Assembly: GCA_914767715.1 (NCBI GenBank)
Contig: OU612068.1
Span: forward strand, 5,766,001-5,830,000
Direction: 5' to 3'
Source: Membranipora membranacea
Taxonomy: Eukaryota; Bryozoa; Gymnolaemata; Cheilostomatida; Membraniporidae
DNA: 64,000 nt
Shown here: piece by piece, positions 41,919 to 54,000 of the stretch
How positions within the stretch are numbered: position 1 is the first letter of the stretch
How the letters are laid out: each line of letters begins with the position of its first letter
Notes under the pieces: model-generated
Told to the model about the DNA's origin: nothing
Databases searched by the model: none
What the model saw: the letters and a program-made list of their open reading frames with translations, nothing else
Position numbers and translations under genes: made by a program

Positions 41919-43563
41919 TTACATATCGCTGGGGCAGTTCTCTGGTCTCTGGTGGGACTTGAGCAGACCGAGTCTGGCCATTCTGCACAGGCTGTCTCCA
42001 AGCTGGGGGTTGCTTGTCAAGTCATCAAGTCCTGTTTAAGAGAAACAAAAACATTGATAATGCAAATAAGCCGGCTAGTCAGTGGTAAAAGTTGTAATAA
42101 CTTATTTCATTGTAAGTATTTTGCTAGTTGCACCAGTTCAACTAATGTCAAGATGTATATGCTGTAGGTAGAAAGAATGACAACAATAATGGTATCATCT
42201 TTCGAGTAACGCATAGTTTTACAACAAACAATCAGAGATGTCTTGCAATAAATGAATTGTGACGAATTCAGAGTGTTTGGAAAATGGCTTCCTTTGTGAA
42301 CTCACAAGAGCTATCTACTGATTGTGTAGGAACAGACAACTCATAATAATAAAATGTTTTATAATCCCATAAATAGTTCAATTGTACTACTTACTCAAAC
42401 AACCACCATCGGCAGTTTTGGTGAATCCATGGCAGCAGGTGATGTGCTCATCAGGGCAGAACTTAACATCCTCAATCTCTACATTCTGTGTGTAGGTGAA
42501 GAGCTGCTGGCTGTAAACAAATTGTGAATTTAACATTCAATCTTTTTTGAATGCCAGTAATTGGTATGGCTCGCAGAAATATACGTAAAGGAATATGCAT
42601 TTGAAAATAAACGCCTGACACTCAAAATCTTATCGTATTAGGTTGAATTAGATAGGTCAAATAGTAGGGTATGTGAAAGCTGTATTACTTACGCATATCC
42701 CTCCTTGTACAGACTACATCTGCTCCAGGCAAAGGTTCCACACTTAGTGTATCCGTGCTTGTATTTGAAGGTGACATGCTTGTATTCATACACAGTCTTG
42801 GTGTGGTCCTTGGTGTTCCAGTTCTTATTCTGGATATGCTCCTGTGTGCAGCAGAAATGGCTCCTGTAATAAGAACAATCAAACAATAGATGTCTCCACA
42901 GGGTGACTGGTAGCATGTTTGTGTGTACACTTACCATGTTTTGAGGGATTTATCGAGTTTGCTACAAAAACAGACATGTGATTTTCAGTTACTAAAGTCT
43001 GAATGTGGTGTTCAATTAGTATTCTTACTTAGGGTCAATCTGAACTTGTCCAAACTGGGCGAGGTCGATTGGCTTTCCATCTGGTCCAAAGATCTCTCTC
43101 TTCTCCTCCTCAACTACTTCTGTCTCAGCCTCCAGCTGTTTGATCTCATCCAGAGTCAGCTGCTCCACAAGGGTAGCAGCATCTATTGAGAGAAAGAAAA
43201 TTTTGTTTAATTGTAAAAAAAATGTATACTTAGCTGTCTAAAAAGGTACTGGCAACACTCCACTATGTCAGGGCATCATATTGTCCATGCTTATGATATG
43301 AAACAATATGAAATTGAAACAAGTTGGAAAATGTTATTTTTTGAACCTGCTTCGAACTATTGCACATTGCTTTGTGTTGTCGTCAGTGACTTTTAAATCT
43401 GACTAATTGAGAGATCCCTCAGGCTACTGTAGAATGTGTTATTGTTGTAGTATGTGGAAGCTTGATAGTGTGTTGAAGCTGACTTACCTTCAACTGTGAA
43501 GTCATTGGTGTATTCAAGGGCACAGCTACCAGCTACCAACACAAATAGAAGAGCGAACTTCAT
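41919..43563 (-). CDS. Secreted protein with EMI-like cysteine module (copy A)
   Basis: Six exons: 43563-43488, 43182-43029, 42961-42935 (27 nt), 42863-42693, 42510-42395 and 42031-41919. All are GT-AG with consistent phases; 218 aa. Signal peptide MKFALLFVLVAGSCA. An acidic, helix-prone N-terminal stretch (LDEIKQLEAETEVVEEEKRE) follows. The cysteine module reads WSHFCC, then GYTKCGTFAWSRCSLY, then FCPDEHITCCHGFTKTADGGC. The spacing CxxxxWxxC followed by CC.GF...C resembles EMI domains of extracellular-matrix proteins such as emilins and multimerins, but the family link is by pattern only. The C-terminal tail contains two more cysteines. A diverged paralogue lies next to it at 44198-46066 in the same orientation. 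Function unknown, probably extracellular. Confidence 0.8.
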
Positions 43564-44197
43564 GATGCCGCCTGTGGGTTGGGATGATTACTTGAAATGC
43601 TGAGCAATATTAAAACCATGGATGTGTTAAACTGTTGAAGCCGTCTAATCTCGTGAGAAGGTACAGATGGGTGGTAGAGCATTGACGTCACAGTGCTGAT
43701 AACATAGATCGGTCATTTTCCAGAGTCTTTGCTTCTAAACGTGTCAAATTCTCACAATCCTGACTAATTTCATTGCGTAGAAACATGATTGCCTTTGATG
43801 ATATTCATTTAAATTTTCGTATGTATGCAATGTGTTGGAGTCTCCAAGTGATCAATAAATATCAATGGCTGTAAGTTTTCTTTGTGGAACAAACATATGT
43901 GAACGTAACAAATAAAGCTCACTGTAAGTTATATCCAGACAGGTTCCATAATTGTTCCCCTCTAATCCAGCCAATACAAAACCATCCCTTCTGTTGTTAT
44001 CATTCAGAATGTATGAGGAGTTGGCTGTCCTTTTGTGAGGGGAAAACAACTTTCATTAAGATTTCTTGGAATCTTAAAGAACCAATCAGGCGCAATATCA
44101 TTTTGTGTTGAACTGTGTTAATTTTATTCACCATAGTAATAAACACTCTTCAACCGTACCAATCCTCACAGAGAAATGAACAATTTTGAGGATATGC
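43564..44197. other. Intergenic: upstream of copy A, 3' end of copy B
   Basis: About 630 bp between the two paralogues. The promoter of copy A should be here. A minus-strand AATAAA for copy B is at 44123-44128. Nothing else is seen. Confidence 0.6.
44123..44128 (-). promoter_or_regulatory. Poly(A) signal of EMI-like copy B
   Basis: Minus-strand AATAAA 70 nt after the stop at 44198. Confidence 0.6.
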
Positions 44198-46066
44198 TTA
44201 TTTTCTGTTGCTGCTGTGGTCATCAGGTTTGATGAGACCGATTCCGTGGAGGAACTCGAAGGTACCGACATGCTTGTTCAGGTGAGTGTTATCTGAAAAC
44301 CATGTCAAAAAATTATTGAAGACGCCATGCAGAAGGGTAAACTAAAATATTTGTATTAATATTGTAATCGATTGGAACTTTTCAACGAGCATCATGCAGT
44401 TGGACAACACAGTCAGACAAACTTAATAATAACTATGTGATAATAGAGAATAACTTACGGACACAGTTTCCGTTGACTTTGTGGTACTGAGCACAGCAGA
44501 CGACATGATTGGATGGACAATCTCTGAACAGTGGGCTAATCATGTACTGCTGTCCATATCTCACCTCCTGGCTGTGAAAGAAAAATTTTTGATGCATAAT
44601 GAGTGAAATACTTCATACAATATTTTAGTGATAAAAAATTGCTGTATTGATATGAATTCGATCCTTTTCCCACCAAAATGTGCTAAGAGATTGCTCTTCA
44701 CCGCAATACAATTTTCTTGGCTACTCCAAAAGCGCAGAGGCATCGTATTTCCTGATTACCATATTGATGTGATTGCTGATACTTGAAGACTGAAACTTTA
44801 TTCTCTGAGGAGCCGATGAAGACAATACAGATATAGTTTAACTTACTGGTATACAGATATAATTTAACTTACTGGTATACAGGTGTATAATTTAACTTAC
44901 TGGTATCTGGCAGTTGAGATCTCACATCGACCCATTCCCCACAGACCACATCCCTCGTATCCTGTCTTCACCTGGATACTGACCTTCTCGTACAGCACTA
45001 CATTCTGAGACTTATGGATCGGCTGAGGCTCTCCATTATCTACCTTACAGCACCAGTGCTGCACGCTCTGTCCCTCTCCTCTGTCACACAGAAGAAAAAT
45101 GGAGCTGAGGAGTATCCCACAATACAATTCTCATGGTATTTCTTGGTAGAGATGCATTGTGGGAATGCTGTCAAAGTGCCCTAGAGAATTTTCATTTTTG
45201 GAGCACAACTCTAGCAAAAGATATATATTTTATTCAAATTCGTTACCCTGCCTGCCCACTGGATAGGTAAGCATTGTCGGTGTGGTTTTATTTCAGTCAG
45301 ATAATAATTAGCTAGCAGGTCAGTACGATCATCTGTGATTGTTTCAGTCATAAACTTGGAATTCAAGGGAACATAATAAAATTTGAATTTCTCAAAATGT
45401 CTGATGTTGTTTCCAAGCTATGGTACGATTTTTTTTCATAATGGTTAACGCTTAGGAGGATAAATGCAGATAGTGCTGTGAATGGTTGTACGGCCTGAGG
45501 TTGATTGTGTTGTGACATATGCGCTTTAATGGGAATATGGCATTATATGACATTTATTATGTGGTTCCAGAAAGTTATAGCTTGATTTATTGGTTTTCTT
45601 ACTAAAGAATTATCAGGCGATTGCTATAAATAAACCAACAAAAGCCAACACAGACTGTGGCTATACATTCCTATAGATTTCAGAGCACTTACTGACAAGA
45701 TTTCAGATTACTCATGGACAAGATTTAAGATAAAAGTACATACGGATCTTGTCTCTTGGTGATGAGTTTCTGTAGGTCACTCTCCAGGAAGTCGATGTAG
45801 TTTTTCAGAGGCATTTCATTGAGGGTCTGAGCCATCAATTCTGGAGTCCATTCTACAGCCAGACTCAGGCCAATCAAACCGAAAAGCATTAAAACCTACA
45901 ATGTATAGATACTTAGTCAGAGATATCTGAGAGATAGATTGTTTTTCGATCCTTGACTCTCAAATAACACAATTTTGCAATTTTAATGAAACACATAATT
46001 ATATTATCATATAGTATTGTTTGTTGCCGCACATCATCTAAGTATTTAAGCTTTTACTACCTTCAT
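44198..46066 (-). CDS. Secreted protein with EMI-like cysteine module (copy B)
   Basis: Five coding exons: 46066-46061 (only ATG AAG), 45895-45744, 45080-44901, 44571-44459 and 44292-44198, in phase; 181 aa. Signal peptide MKVLMLFGLIGLSLA. The first two codons on a separate exon give the typical MK start; an ATG four codons into the next exon is the alternative start. The module reads HWCC, GYEGCGLWGMGRCEIS, then DCPSNHVVCCAQYHKVNGNC, matching copy A cysteine for cysteine. The C terminus (HVGTFEFLHGIGLIKPDD) aligns with copy A's tail. It lacks copy A's acidic GPDGKPIDL segment and the two tail cysteines. Same exon borders around the module show the pair arose by gene duplication. Confidence 0.75.
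44841..44900. repeat. Triplicated splice-donor segment
   Basis: The sequence around the 5' splice site of copy B's module exon is repeated three times, 28 and 26 bp apart: minus-strand CCAGTAAGTTAAA at the real donor (44900-44895), then TACCAGTAAGTTAAA with GTAAGT at 44872-44867 and at 44846-44841. Each copy is a good donor. Confidence 0.85.
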
Positions 46067-48040
46067 ATTAGTGTTGGAGTTCAGGTACTAAAGAGGAGCA
46101 GCTTCCGTCGTCGAGTTTGCCACGCTGAGCTTGAGCTGATGGTCGGTGATGAAAGGTTAGCCCTCCTAGAGCTCAGAACATCTGGTAAAGTTCCCAGTAT
46201 CCTTATCATCATCTGATCTACTCATAACTGTGACAGGATGTTGATCGGGCGATTCTCAAAGTGAGCTCGCTCTGTGTAATGATAAGCACTCCTATAGTTA
46301 TTCAACTTACGTATCTGAAAGCGAAACCAAGGCGAACCTTGGCGAAACAGTCTACAGAAAACTGGGCACAATCCCACTAGCAGGGAGTTAGATTCACTTT
46401 GAGCTCAAAATGAACAAGTATGAATTTGTTATGAAATAGAATTTTTCTCCATTTTATTAGCTTGGTTGCAGAGAACTTCCAGTACTTAATTTCTATAATA
46501 CTTTTAGAATTTTCTCATGACAGTTTTGAATTTAGTGCATGATTGGCCAACATAAACGGGACTGTGACTGTGAGTTATCTATCGGAACATACGGGAAGAA
46601 TATCTTCATGAGATTTCAATAGTTGTAGTTTGCCTGCCCAAACATTATGACAAAGTTTGCGGTGGTAGCCTTTTTTAGCCTACGTGAAGGACTGACAAGA
46701 TAGAAAATTGCAAATTTTCAAACCTGGCCACACTTACATCTCTGATTATTTGTATTAGAGGCAGAATTAAAGGTCCAGTTTCAAAGAAGGATAGTGCAAG
46801 GTTGTTGTTGTTGTTGACCTCAAATTAATTTATTGCACAATTAGACCATTCTGTTTGTTGCACTGTGTTCATTATGTGACATAAAAGGTAAAAAACAATG
46901 ACTTTATTCTTTTGAGACTGTTTTTCTAAATGCCAATGGTTTATCAGAAAATAGCTCATTTTCGAACCTGTGAATTTAAGAAACTCGGGGCCCACACTAA
47001 TATCCCTGAATATTTGTAACAATAGTAGGAAAAAAAGGATAATACTAGGTTGATGACCTCAAATTAATTTAATGCGCAGTTAGTCCCTGGTTAGACCATT
47101 TTGTTTGTTGCGCTCATTACATCCCATGTCATTTGAATGGTAAAAATTATGACTTCATTTTTGTAAGATTGTTTTCTTTCGGTTTTCAGCTATTCTAAAT
47201 TCTAATTTATAGACAAAAGAAATTGCGATTATGAAAATATTATTGCCTTGTTTATCATGTGCATGAGAGTTGAAACAATTGCTGCATAATGAAAAAGCTG
47301 AGCTAAAAAGTTCTCACTTCATGCTCTGATAAAATCATAATGCATCTTTTCTATACGATTAACCTAGTAATTAGGATAGATTTTTAAGAAATGGCAATAA
47401 AAACTTTAAAAAAATCTGCCTTGCCCATCAATGTCCAATACAGAGTCACATCATTTGTCACATTCCACCTATAGCAAACTATCGGCAATGTTAGGTACAT
47501 GAAATCACAGATATACCGCCAAAAACATTTTACTAATAACTCTTTGGGTATGCAAATATCCCTAACCACCACTCTATGTCTATCCGATGCACATGCTCTC
47601 TGTCTGTGACCAGGGAGTTTGGGACCCAAACTCCCTGCTGCGACTCAGCAGGGAGGGTGGGATATACCACCCTCCCTGGACTCAGATTACCGAAGGATAA
47701 TTTAATGTCAGGAGTTGTGTCCTCACAATACTGATATTGAATATTGATAGGATAGAAAACTAACCATGTGTTGTTGTTTATTGTTGATACAAGTTTATTT
47801 TTACACCCTTCAGTTTCAGACGTCTTTACTCATTTAAAATCTGTTTCTGAACTCATTTATTGTAATTTAGGCTTGAATAACTAAAATTCAATATATTAAA
47901 TGCATTTAAAATTGTAACAGATTAAGTGCTGTACTAAAATTAACACTTTCTCATTACCACATTGGCTTTTGAAGCCTGAGAGTAAGCGTTTAATTGAAAA
48001 CTGTTTCCGGTAAGAGCCAGTATCATGAAAAACACAGACC
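46067..48040. other. Intergenic between EMI-like copy B and the six-cysteine membrane-protein gene
   Basis: Two divergent genes share this 2-kb spacer. No exon recognised. The compound hairpin at 47611-47678 is the only striking structure. A (TTG) run lies at about 46803-46815, and the segments near 46840-46870 and 47085-47110 share the phrase AGACCATT-TGTTTGTTGC, a weak duplication. Confidence 0.55.
47611..47678. repeat. Compound nested hairpins, CAGGGAG family
   Basis: Three overlapping perfect inverted repeats. (1) CAGGGAGTTTGGG (47611-47623) with CCCAAACTCCCTG (47625-47637). (2) CTCCCTGCTG (47631-47640) with CAGCAGGGAG (47646-47655). (3) CAGGGAGGGTGG (47649-47660) with CCACCCTCCCTG (47667-47678). 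It looks like two hairpin units side by side that can also pair across their junction. A decayed copy of unit 1 is near 59512-59545. Confidence 0.85.
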
Positions 48041-48072
48041 ATGGTGGACAGGTTTTTATATTTTCTGGCTAG
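48025..48072 (+). promoter_or_regulatory. Overlapping upstream ORF before the six-cysteine membrane-protein start
   Basis: An ATG at 48025 opens a 15-codon frame that stops at 48070-48072, overlapping the proposed main ATG at 48041 in another frame. If both are in the transcript it could reduce translation. The transcription start is unknown. Confidence 0.3.
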
Positions 48073-51000
48073 TTGGCTCACAATATTGTCTCATAAACAC
48101 TTGGTAAGTTAAATTCATTTGCTTTACTCTAACATATATCCAAAACAGAGTATTATACCCATCCAAGGCTATATGGATTGTGTGGAGTTGATAGGTATTA
48201 TGGTGAAAATGGAATTTCTCAATGATGGCAATTGATGGGCAAGCTTTATTATAAGTTATTGTCGTTGTCTACTACTCAGAAGTTAGCCCACTCTGACATG
48301 CTTTTTGCAAGTTTGCTGTCTTCAAATCATAGACATACATACAGGTGTTGTTTTTGGTTAATTATATGGGTGTTGAGTATGGTTGAGAGTCCCATCTATA
48401 AGTACGTAACACGTATGTAAAACCACCCATTCTATCTATAATAAATCTACGCTTGAAGTTCAAACCATTCATTCCCTTGTAAGTTTGTGGCCAAATGAGT
48501 AAATCTTCTCAAAATTTACTCCACCACTGGCCAAGATATTGCCTTTCTCATCGCGTCTGCCTACATATGGGCTTGGAAAGTGACTGTTTGAGGAGAGGGA
48601 ACAACAATGTGTTGGTTTTGATAAACAGATCTTATTCAAAATTATTCTTCACTTTGGACCCAGACTGCTACTGACAGGAGGACCCTCGTGGATGATATCC
48701 CACTATTTGACAGTCAAACCAAAACTCTCGTTGTCATGTCGGTGTGTTAGGCCTAGGGCTCTGTGCTGCAGCCTGGATGTGCCTCCTAGTGCTGTTTGGA
48801 TGAAGATGATGGCTATTTTGATGTTCTCCACTCCGTCATATAAATTCTGTCTCATCAAAAATGGGTTGCGCTGTGGGTGAACAGGTATCTAATTGGGCCT
48901 GGGGGTTCCATTCTGAGCGCAGCTGCTGTGGTTAGCCTAACTGGTTTTGGATCTTGGATCATCGGACCCTGTACCATGTGCACTTTATGTGTAATAGCGA
49001 CAGGCCTAGACCATTCTATTTAGCAATCACGTGAATGAAGAGCAGAGTAAGGACTCATGGAGGACATTGGCAGTTATTGCTCTCTAGAATGACACTCGCA
49101 CAGAGCTGTAAATCCCATAATGATCTTGGACTATGACACTTTCAATAAGATCGTAGGCCTATATACGTCCTGGAGCTAGGCCAAATCTGGAAAGAGAGTA
49201 AAACAGCGAGAGGGTGACTTATTCCCGAAACCTAACCTGACTGAGATCAATCTTGGAACTGAAACTCCCTTATACAGCAAGATAGTGTGAAACCACAATA
49301 AAAACATCACAAACGAGCAGCTACCAGACAAGACAAAACACAGCGGAAACATGGGCTACTACAACTACTCTGATGAAAAGTTGCCGTCACTGAAGTCTTT
49401 CACTCGAATGTGTTCTATGTATGAGCATGCTCTTTCAGTCCGAGCCTGCCCCATCCGTCAACCATATTGTCACTAACCTCTATGTCGTGAATGACACATG
49501 CATAAGATCGGAGCTTAGGCCTGTGTCGGAAAAGTAATGGAATTGGCTCTCAACCAACTCGGCTCCATGATGCAATTGTTAGGCTACGTCTGCTCAATTT
49601 CCCAATGTGATAGCTTTATACTATATTTGACATACAGGCGATTGATTTGCCTTTCTTTTTCATTTTAAATCAAACAGTTAGCATGATTAAACCTCCTCCT
49701 GGGCCCAATATAATCATATATGTGCGCATCGCCTGAGAAGTGAAAGTTGAAAGGGATTGGTATTTCATTTTCACTGCACGCTGTGTTGTTGCACAGCTAG
49801 AAGTGAGATGGGATGGTACATACAACAGAGCATATTTGAGCCCAATATATGCTCCTCTATTGTCCAACCCTCGAGAGCTGCCAACTTATACCACCAGGCT
49901 GCTTTGCTATGGGCACAGACATATATTTACTAGATTAAAATGGCTTTGGGTGTTTTAGGTACCCAGCATATAAATATAGGCCTACATATACAGCTATTTG
50001 CCTCGGGCATTTTGTTATACTGAATTTAATTCGTAAAACCCTCTCCCATAGTCTGAAAACGTTATATAAACACAAGTTACTAGCTAGTCTCAGGGCTTCT
50101 AGTTATGGATTGAAACGGAATACGTCATGATCTTACAGTCTCACCCACTTATTTATTGAGTTATATTTGATTGCATAAGATCCAATGTCTCCTAAATTTA
50201 ATTTGAATCACTCTAAAATTACTGATTTTCTTTTACAGGTGTTTGGCTACTACTGCGACAATGACAGGTTAGTTTCACAAGCTGCGTTTTTATTATTATA
50301 GTGTTTATATCATGTGATATTCCTCTGGCAGTGTGTCTGTGATATCAATGTCACAGCGCTAGGCTAATTGATCGACTCGTCCTAGCCATTGGGTTCATAT
50401 AACAGTATATCCACCTCGAAAGTTCACAGGATGCTGCGGAGTGTATCGCTGATGCTCACTCGTAATGATTATGCCTCCGACATCCCAGCATGGGTACCAA
50501 AATAGCCTTTAAGCAGTTGGAATGCGTTGATATTTCTATATTCACATATAGACTACTAGTATGTGTACATAATTGACTATGTTTGTCTGGGAGCTGTTGT
50601 TACTAAGTTAATGGTAGTGGGGCTAAATATTGTGGGTGTTGATTATAAACCATTGATTTCTCTTTGTGTATTCAGAATGATGAATTGGATGGAACTGAAA
50701 TTAATGACGCTTATAAACTAGCTAAAGCTGTTCTGTAACAATATTATCAGCATATTACGATTATGAAAATCAACTACAGTTGGTCCAAAGAATGCCTTGA
50801 TGCAGAGTCAATACTATGAATTTTTGCTGCTGTTGCATGAGCATCACTAACTCTTCTAAAGCTGATTTGGGATTTCCTAAATCTTTGATCACCTGATTTA
50901 AAATGATTTTGGCTCACAGCCCATGCCAGGGTAGCTCTACTCTTTGACTCTAATTTCCTAGGGAATTCAGTGACATTCATTGCTTCACATACTGCAATAT

Positions 51001-54000
51001 TTTAGCTTTTGTAGGTGAATTGTCTTTGTTTCAGTACAGTTTTAATTTATGCTTCCTTTGATATTGTTTAATTTCAGATGCGATTTTGACGAGTATTGTT
51101 GCGGACACAATATATGCTGCACATCTTATAATGTCTGGCAAATGTGGTATTTTTGGTAAGAAAACGCTTTCATCCCTACTTTCTGAACCAATACACTCTA
51201 CTTACTGACACAATACACTCCACTTTGCTAGACCCTCATGGGACTGTCCAAATATTATAGTTATTTGTAAGGCTGTATACGAAAAAGAAACTTAAAAGGA
51301 ATGATTAAAATATGAACAAGATTGGAATGATGATGATAACAACAAATTCAGTGTCAGTATGACATTTTCAACATAGTACTTCTCAAAGATGGTAAAAAGG
51401 TTTCTAAAAAAAGAGGAGTGTAATGTAACATATCATCGTTCTTTCCTCTCTTATAACAGCCTAGCTCCTTGTCTCAGACCCACTACCATGTGTTTCAGTG
51501 GAGTTTGCTTGTCAACCCCACCACTGTCTCCATCACTTATCAAACCAGATTTGTGTACAAGGAACCCACTAGTCATATCTCCATAGGCTATGTACTTATA
51601 CAAGACCATATCTCCATATGTACTTATACAAGACGTCCTGACTTGTATTACAGCGACGGGAGGCAGGTGATAACACTGACCACACTGTGATCAGATCTAT
51701 TATCTAACACTAGCATGTCAAGTACCTAGCTCTGAGCTATGATACATCTACATCTCACATTCAACCCCTCAATCACTCTCACTATTCATTCATTAATTAG
51801 ATGCAGCTCATTGTGTGATAGTGTTACTCTCACTTATACTACAACCCTCCCTTTATATTCCGTCGTCTCCAGGGCATGCTTTGCTAGGGGGTTATGGGGG
51901 TGCAGCCCATTTCTTGCTGAGCTCGACAACAATTCCCGGTTGCTCAGTTATCAATACTGAATTCTTTCTCCTCAGATTTGCTGAAGCCCTGTTGTTGATG
52001 ACAGATTAGCACTAGTTTGAGGGACAGCTTGTGGGATTTTACATTGTACTTGATGACTTAATGAGTCAGAAGATGTGATATCCCTTCACTTCCATGCTAA
52101 TCTTGAGTCTGGTGTTGAAATAGAGGTTGACTCAACCAGAATGTTGTAACAGTGATGCTGCCTTGTACCTGCAACAGTTTCCGTTCTTTGCTATGGTGGA
52201 ATGCAAGGAGGGCCTTTCTTATGTATCCTACAGTTTTTAATCATTAAACCAGATATTTTGTAAATCCGTCACTTAAGCTTTATGTCATCAATCATTTGTG
52301 ATGGCCTGATGAGGACTTCCCCTTGGCTCTTTCCAATCAGTGATGAGGGAGGGGATATGCTCTATAAATCATTATTCACCCAACACACCCAATCCTAATA
52401 CTTCTCATCACAGCATAGGCTATAACATGACCAGCGTTTTTTTTTTTTTTATTCACATTGTGATAAAACAAAATCACTTTACAAGGTCTTTTGCATAAAA
52501 AGAAGCCTTAAATTATAGCAAGTCATTTGATACGCTGCTGTTTCAAAGTGCTGGGCTGTTATGCTGCAGGATATGACTTATTTATACATCATGATTGGCC
52601 TTCGTTTGACCCTTTTTAACACTGTGCAGGTTCATTTTTAGCAAGAAACTACTCCCTTGTCAGTTGATTCGATTCTGTTGCCAAACTGCCATATAAAGGG
52701 ATTATTGTAGTGCCCTTCCTGATGTTCGATAACCAAGTAGTTCGTCGAGAAGGGATCTCAATAGATTCTGTTTTCCCGCCAATATATTTGTTCCAGGCCC
52801 TGGTGCCATTTTGTGCAGTGAGATTGGAGATTCGTTTGCTGCAGTGCATATTACCATTGCCTCACTGTTCACTGTCACTCACAGGCAGATTACCTGGGAT
52901 GCTGTGTGATAATGCACTCTGTATTACCTGCTGATCAAGTGGTCCTAAGCTGATGATGTCAGCAGATTTTGAGAATGTTATGTAAGGTGCTTGTGCAAAT
53001 CTACTCAAGTTATTCACAAAGCACTTGCCCAGTTAGTGTCAACATAGTGAGCTTTGCAGCAGCTGTGTTTCACAAAATGTGCAAGCCAAATTACAGAGCA
53101 GTATATTCTGCTGACAACCATCTATTTCAGATGTGGCACTCTGTGATCTTGGATTGCTCGTAATTGAAATGCCAGGAAAGATTCCTACCCCGATCTGTCA
53201 AGTTTATTCCTATCAGTTGCCTGTTCATGGTACAGTCAGAGATTTCAGGGTGTGATGAAATTAGAATCTGAAGGCTGCCAAGATCTTGTGAATTTCATGA
53301 TTGCTGGCTTCAAACCAATTTCATGATCCCTCAGCTCAGCTGATAATTTGGCCCAGGGTACCTACTCTAACCCATGATCTATTAAATGTACACTTGGGAA
53401 TCATCATTGTAATTCATAGTCCAGCTATAGAGATAGAATCAGTACTGTACTTGGATTTTAGAGATTGTGATATATTCCTTGGATGGGTTTGATCTTTGTT
53501 CCATCTAGTGACAAACAAAGAATAAATAGACCCCTATTCAAACCACAGTGATGCTGGTATTATTGTTTGATAAGGTATGGATATTATTGTATAGTTACTA
53601 TGAGTTAGTAGGTAGGTAGGTTTTTTTTATCTTATCATGCAACCTACAATACTATTCTATACTTCACGCTGAGTATTTGTATTTGGTGAGTTTGGTCTTG
53701 ACATAACTTGTGTATTGTGTCAATTTACTCTGATATCTGAGTTTGGTACGCTTCGCTCACATTGCAATCGCCAACCAAAACCCCGAATCTCCTTATCCCC
53801 TTTGGGAGCTGTTGTCCTTTAGACTAAACAACTTGGATGGCTGTTGGTGGCAATGTTTGTTGGCTTTGATTGCCTTTCTGTGACAGTAATCGGTATGGTG
53901 TCAATCTGTCAGCCATAGTGACAGTAATCTGTAGGTTTGGTGCGATGTCCATGTGACAGCCCTAGTGACAGCAGTCGGCAGGTTTGATACAGTGTCCATG

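Noticed and set aside
41810-42001. Minus-strand frame beginning METACAEWPDS
   Set aside because: Wrong frame of the last exon of EMI-like copy A; the phase carried over from the previous exon gives a different, terminating frame at 41919.
49350-49473. ATG frame [11 protein letters not shown] as first exon of the six-cysteine gene
   Set aside because: No signal peptide and no in-phase donor before its stop; the exon at 48041-48103 has both.
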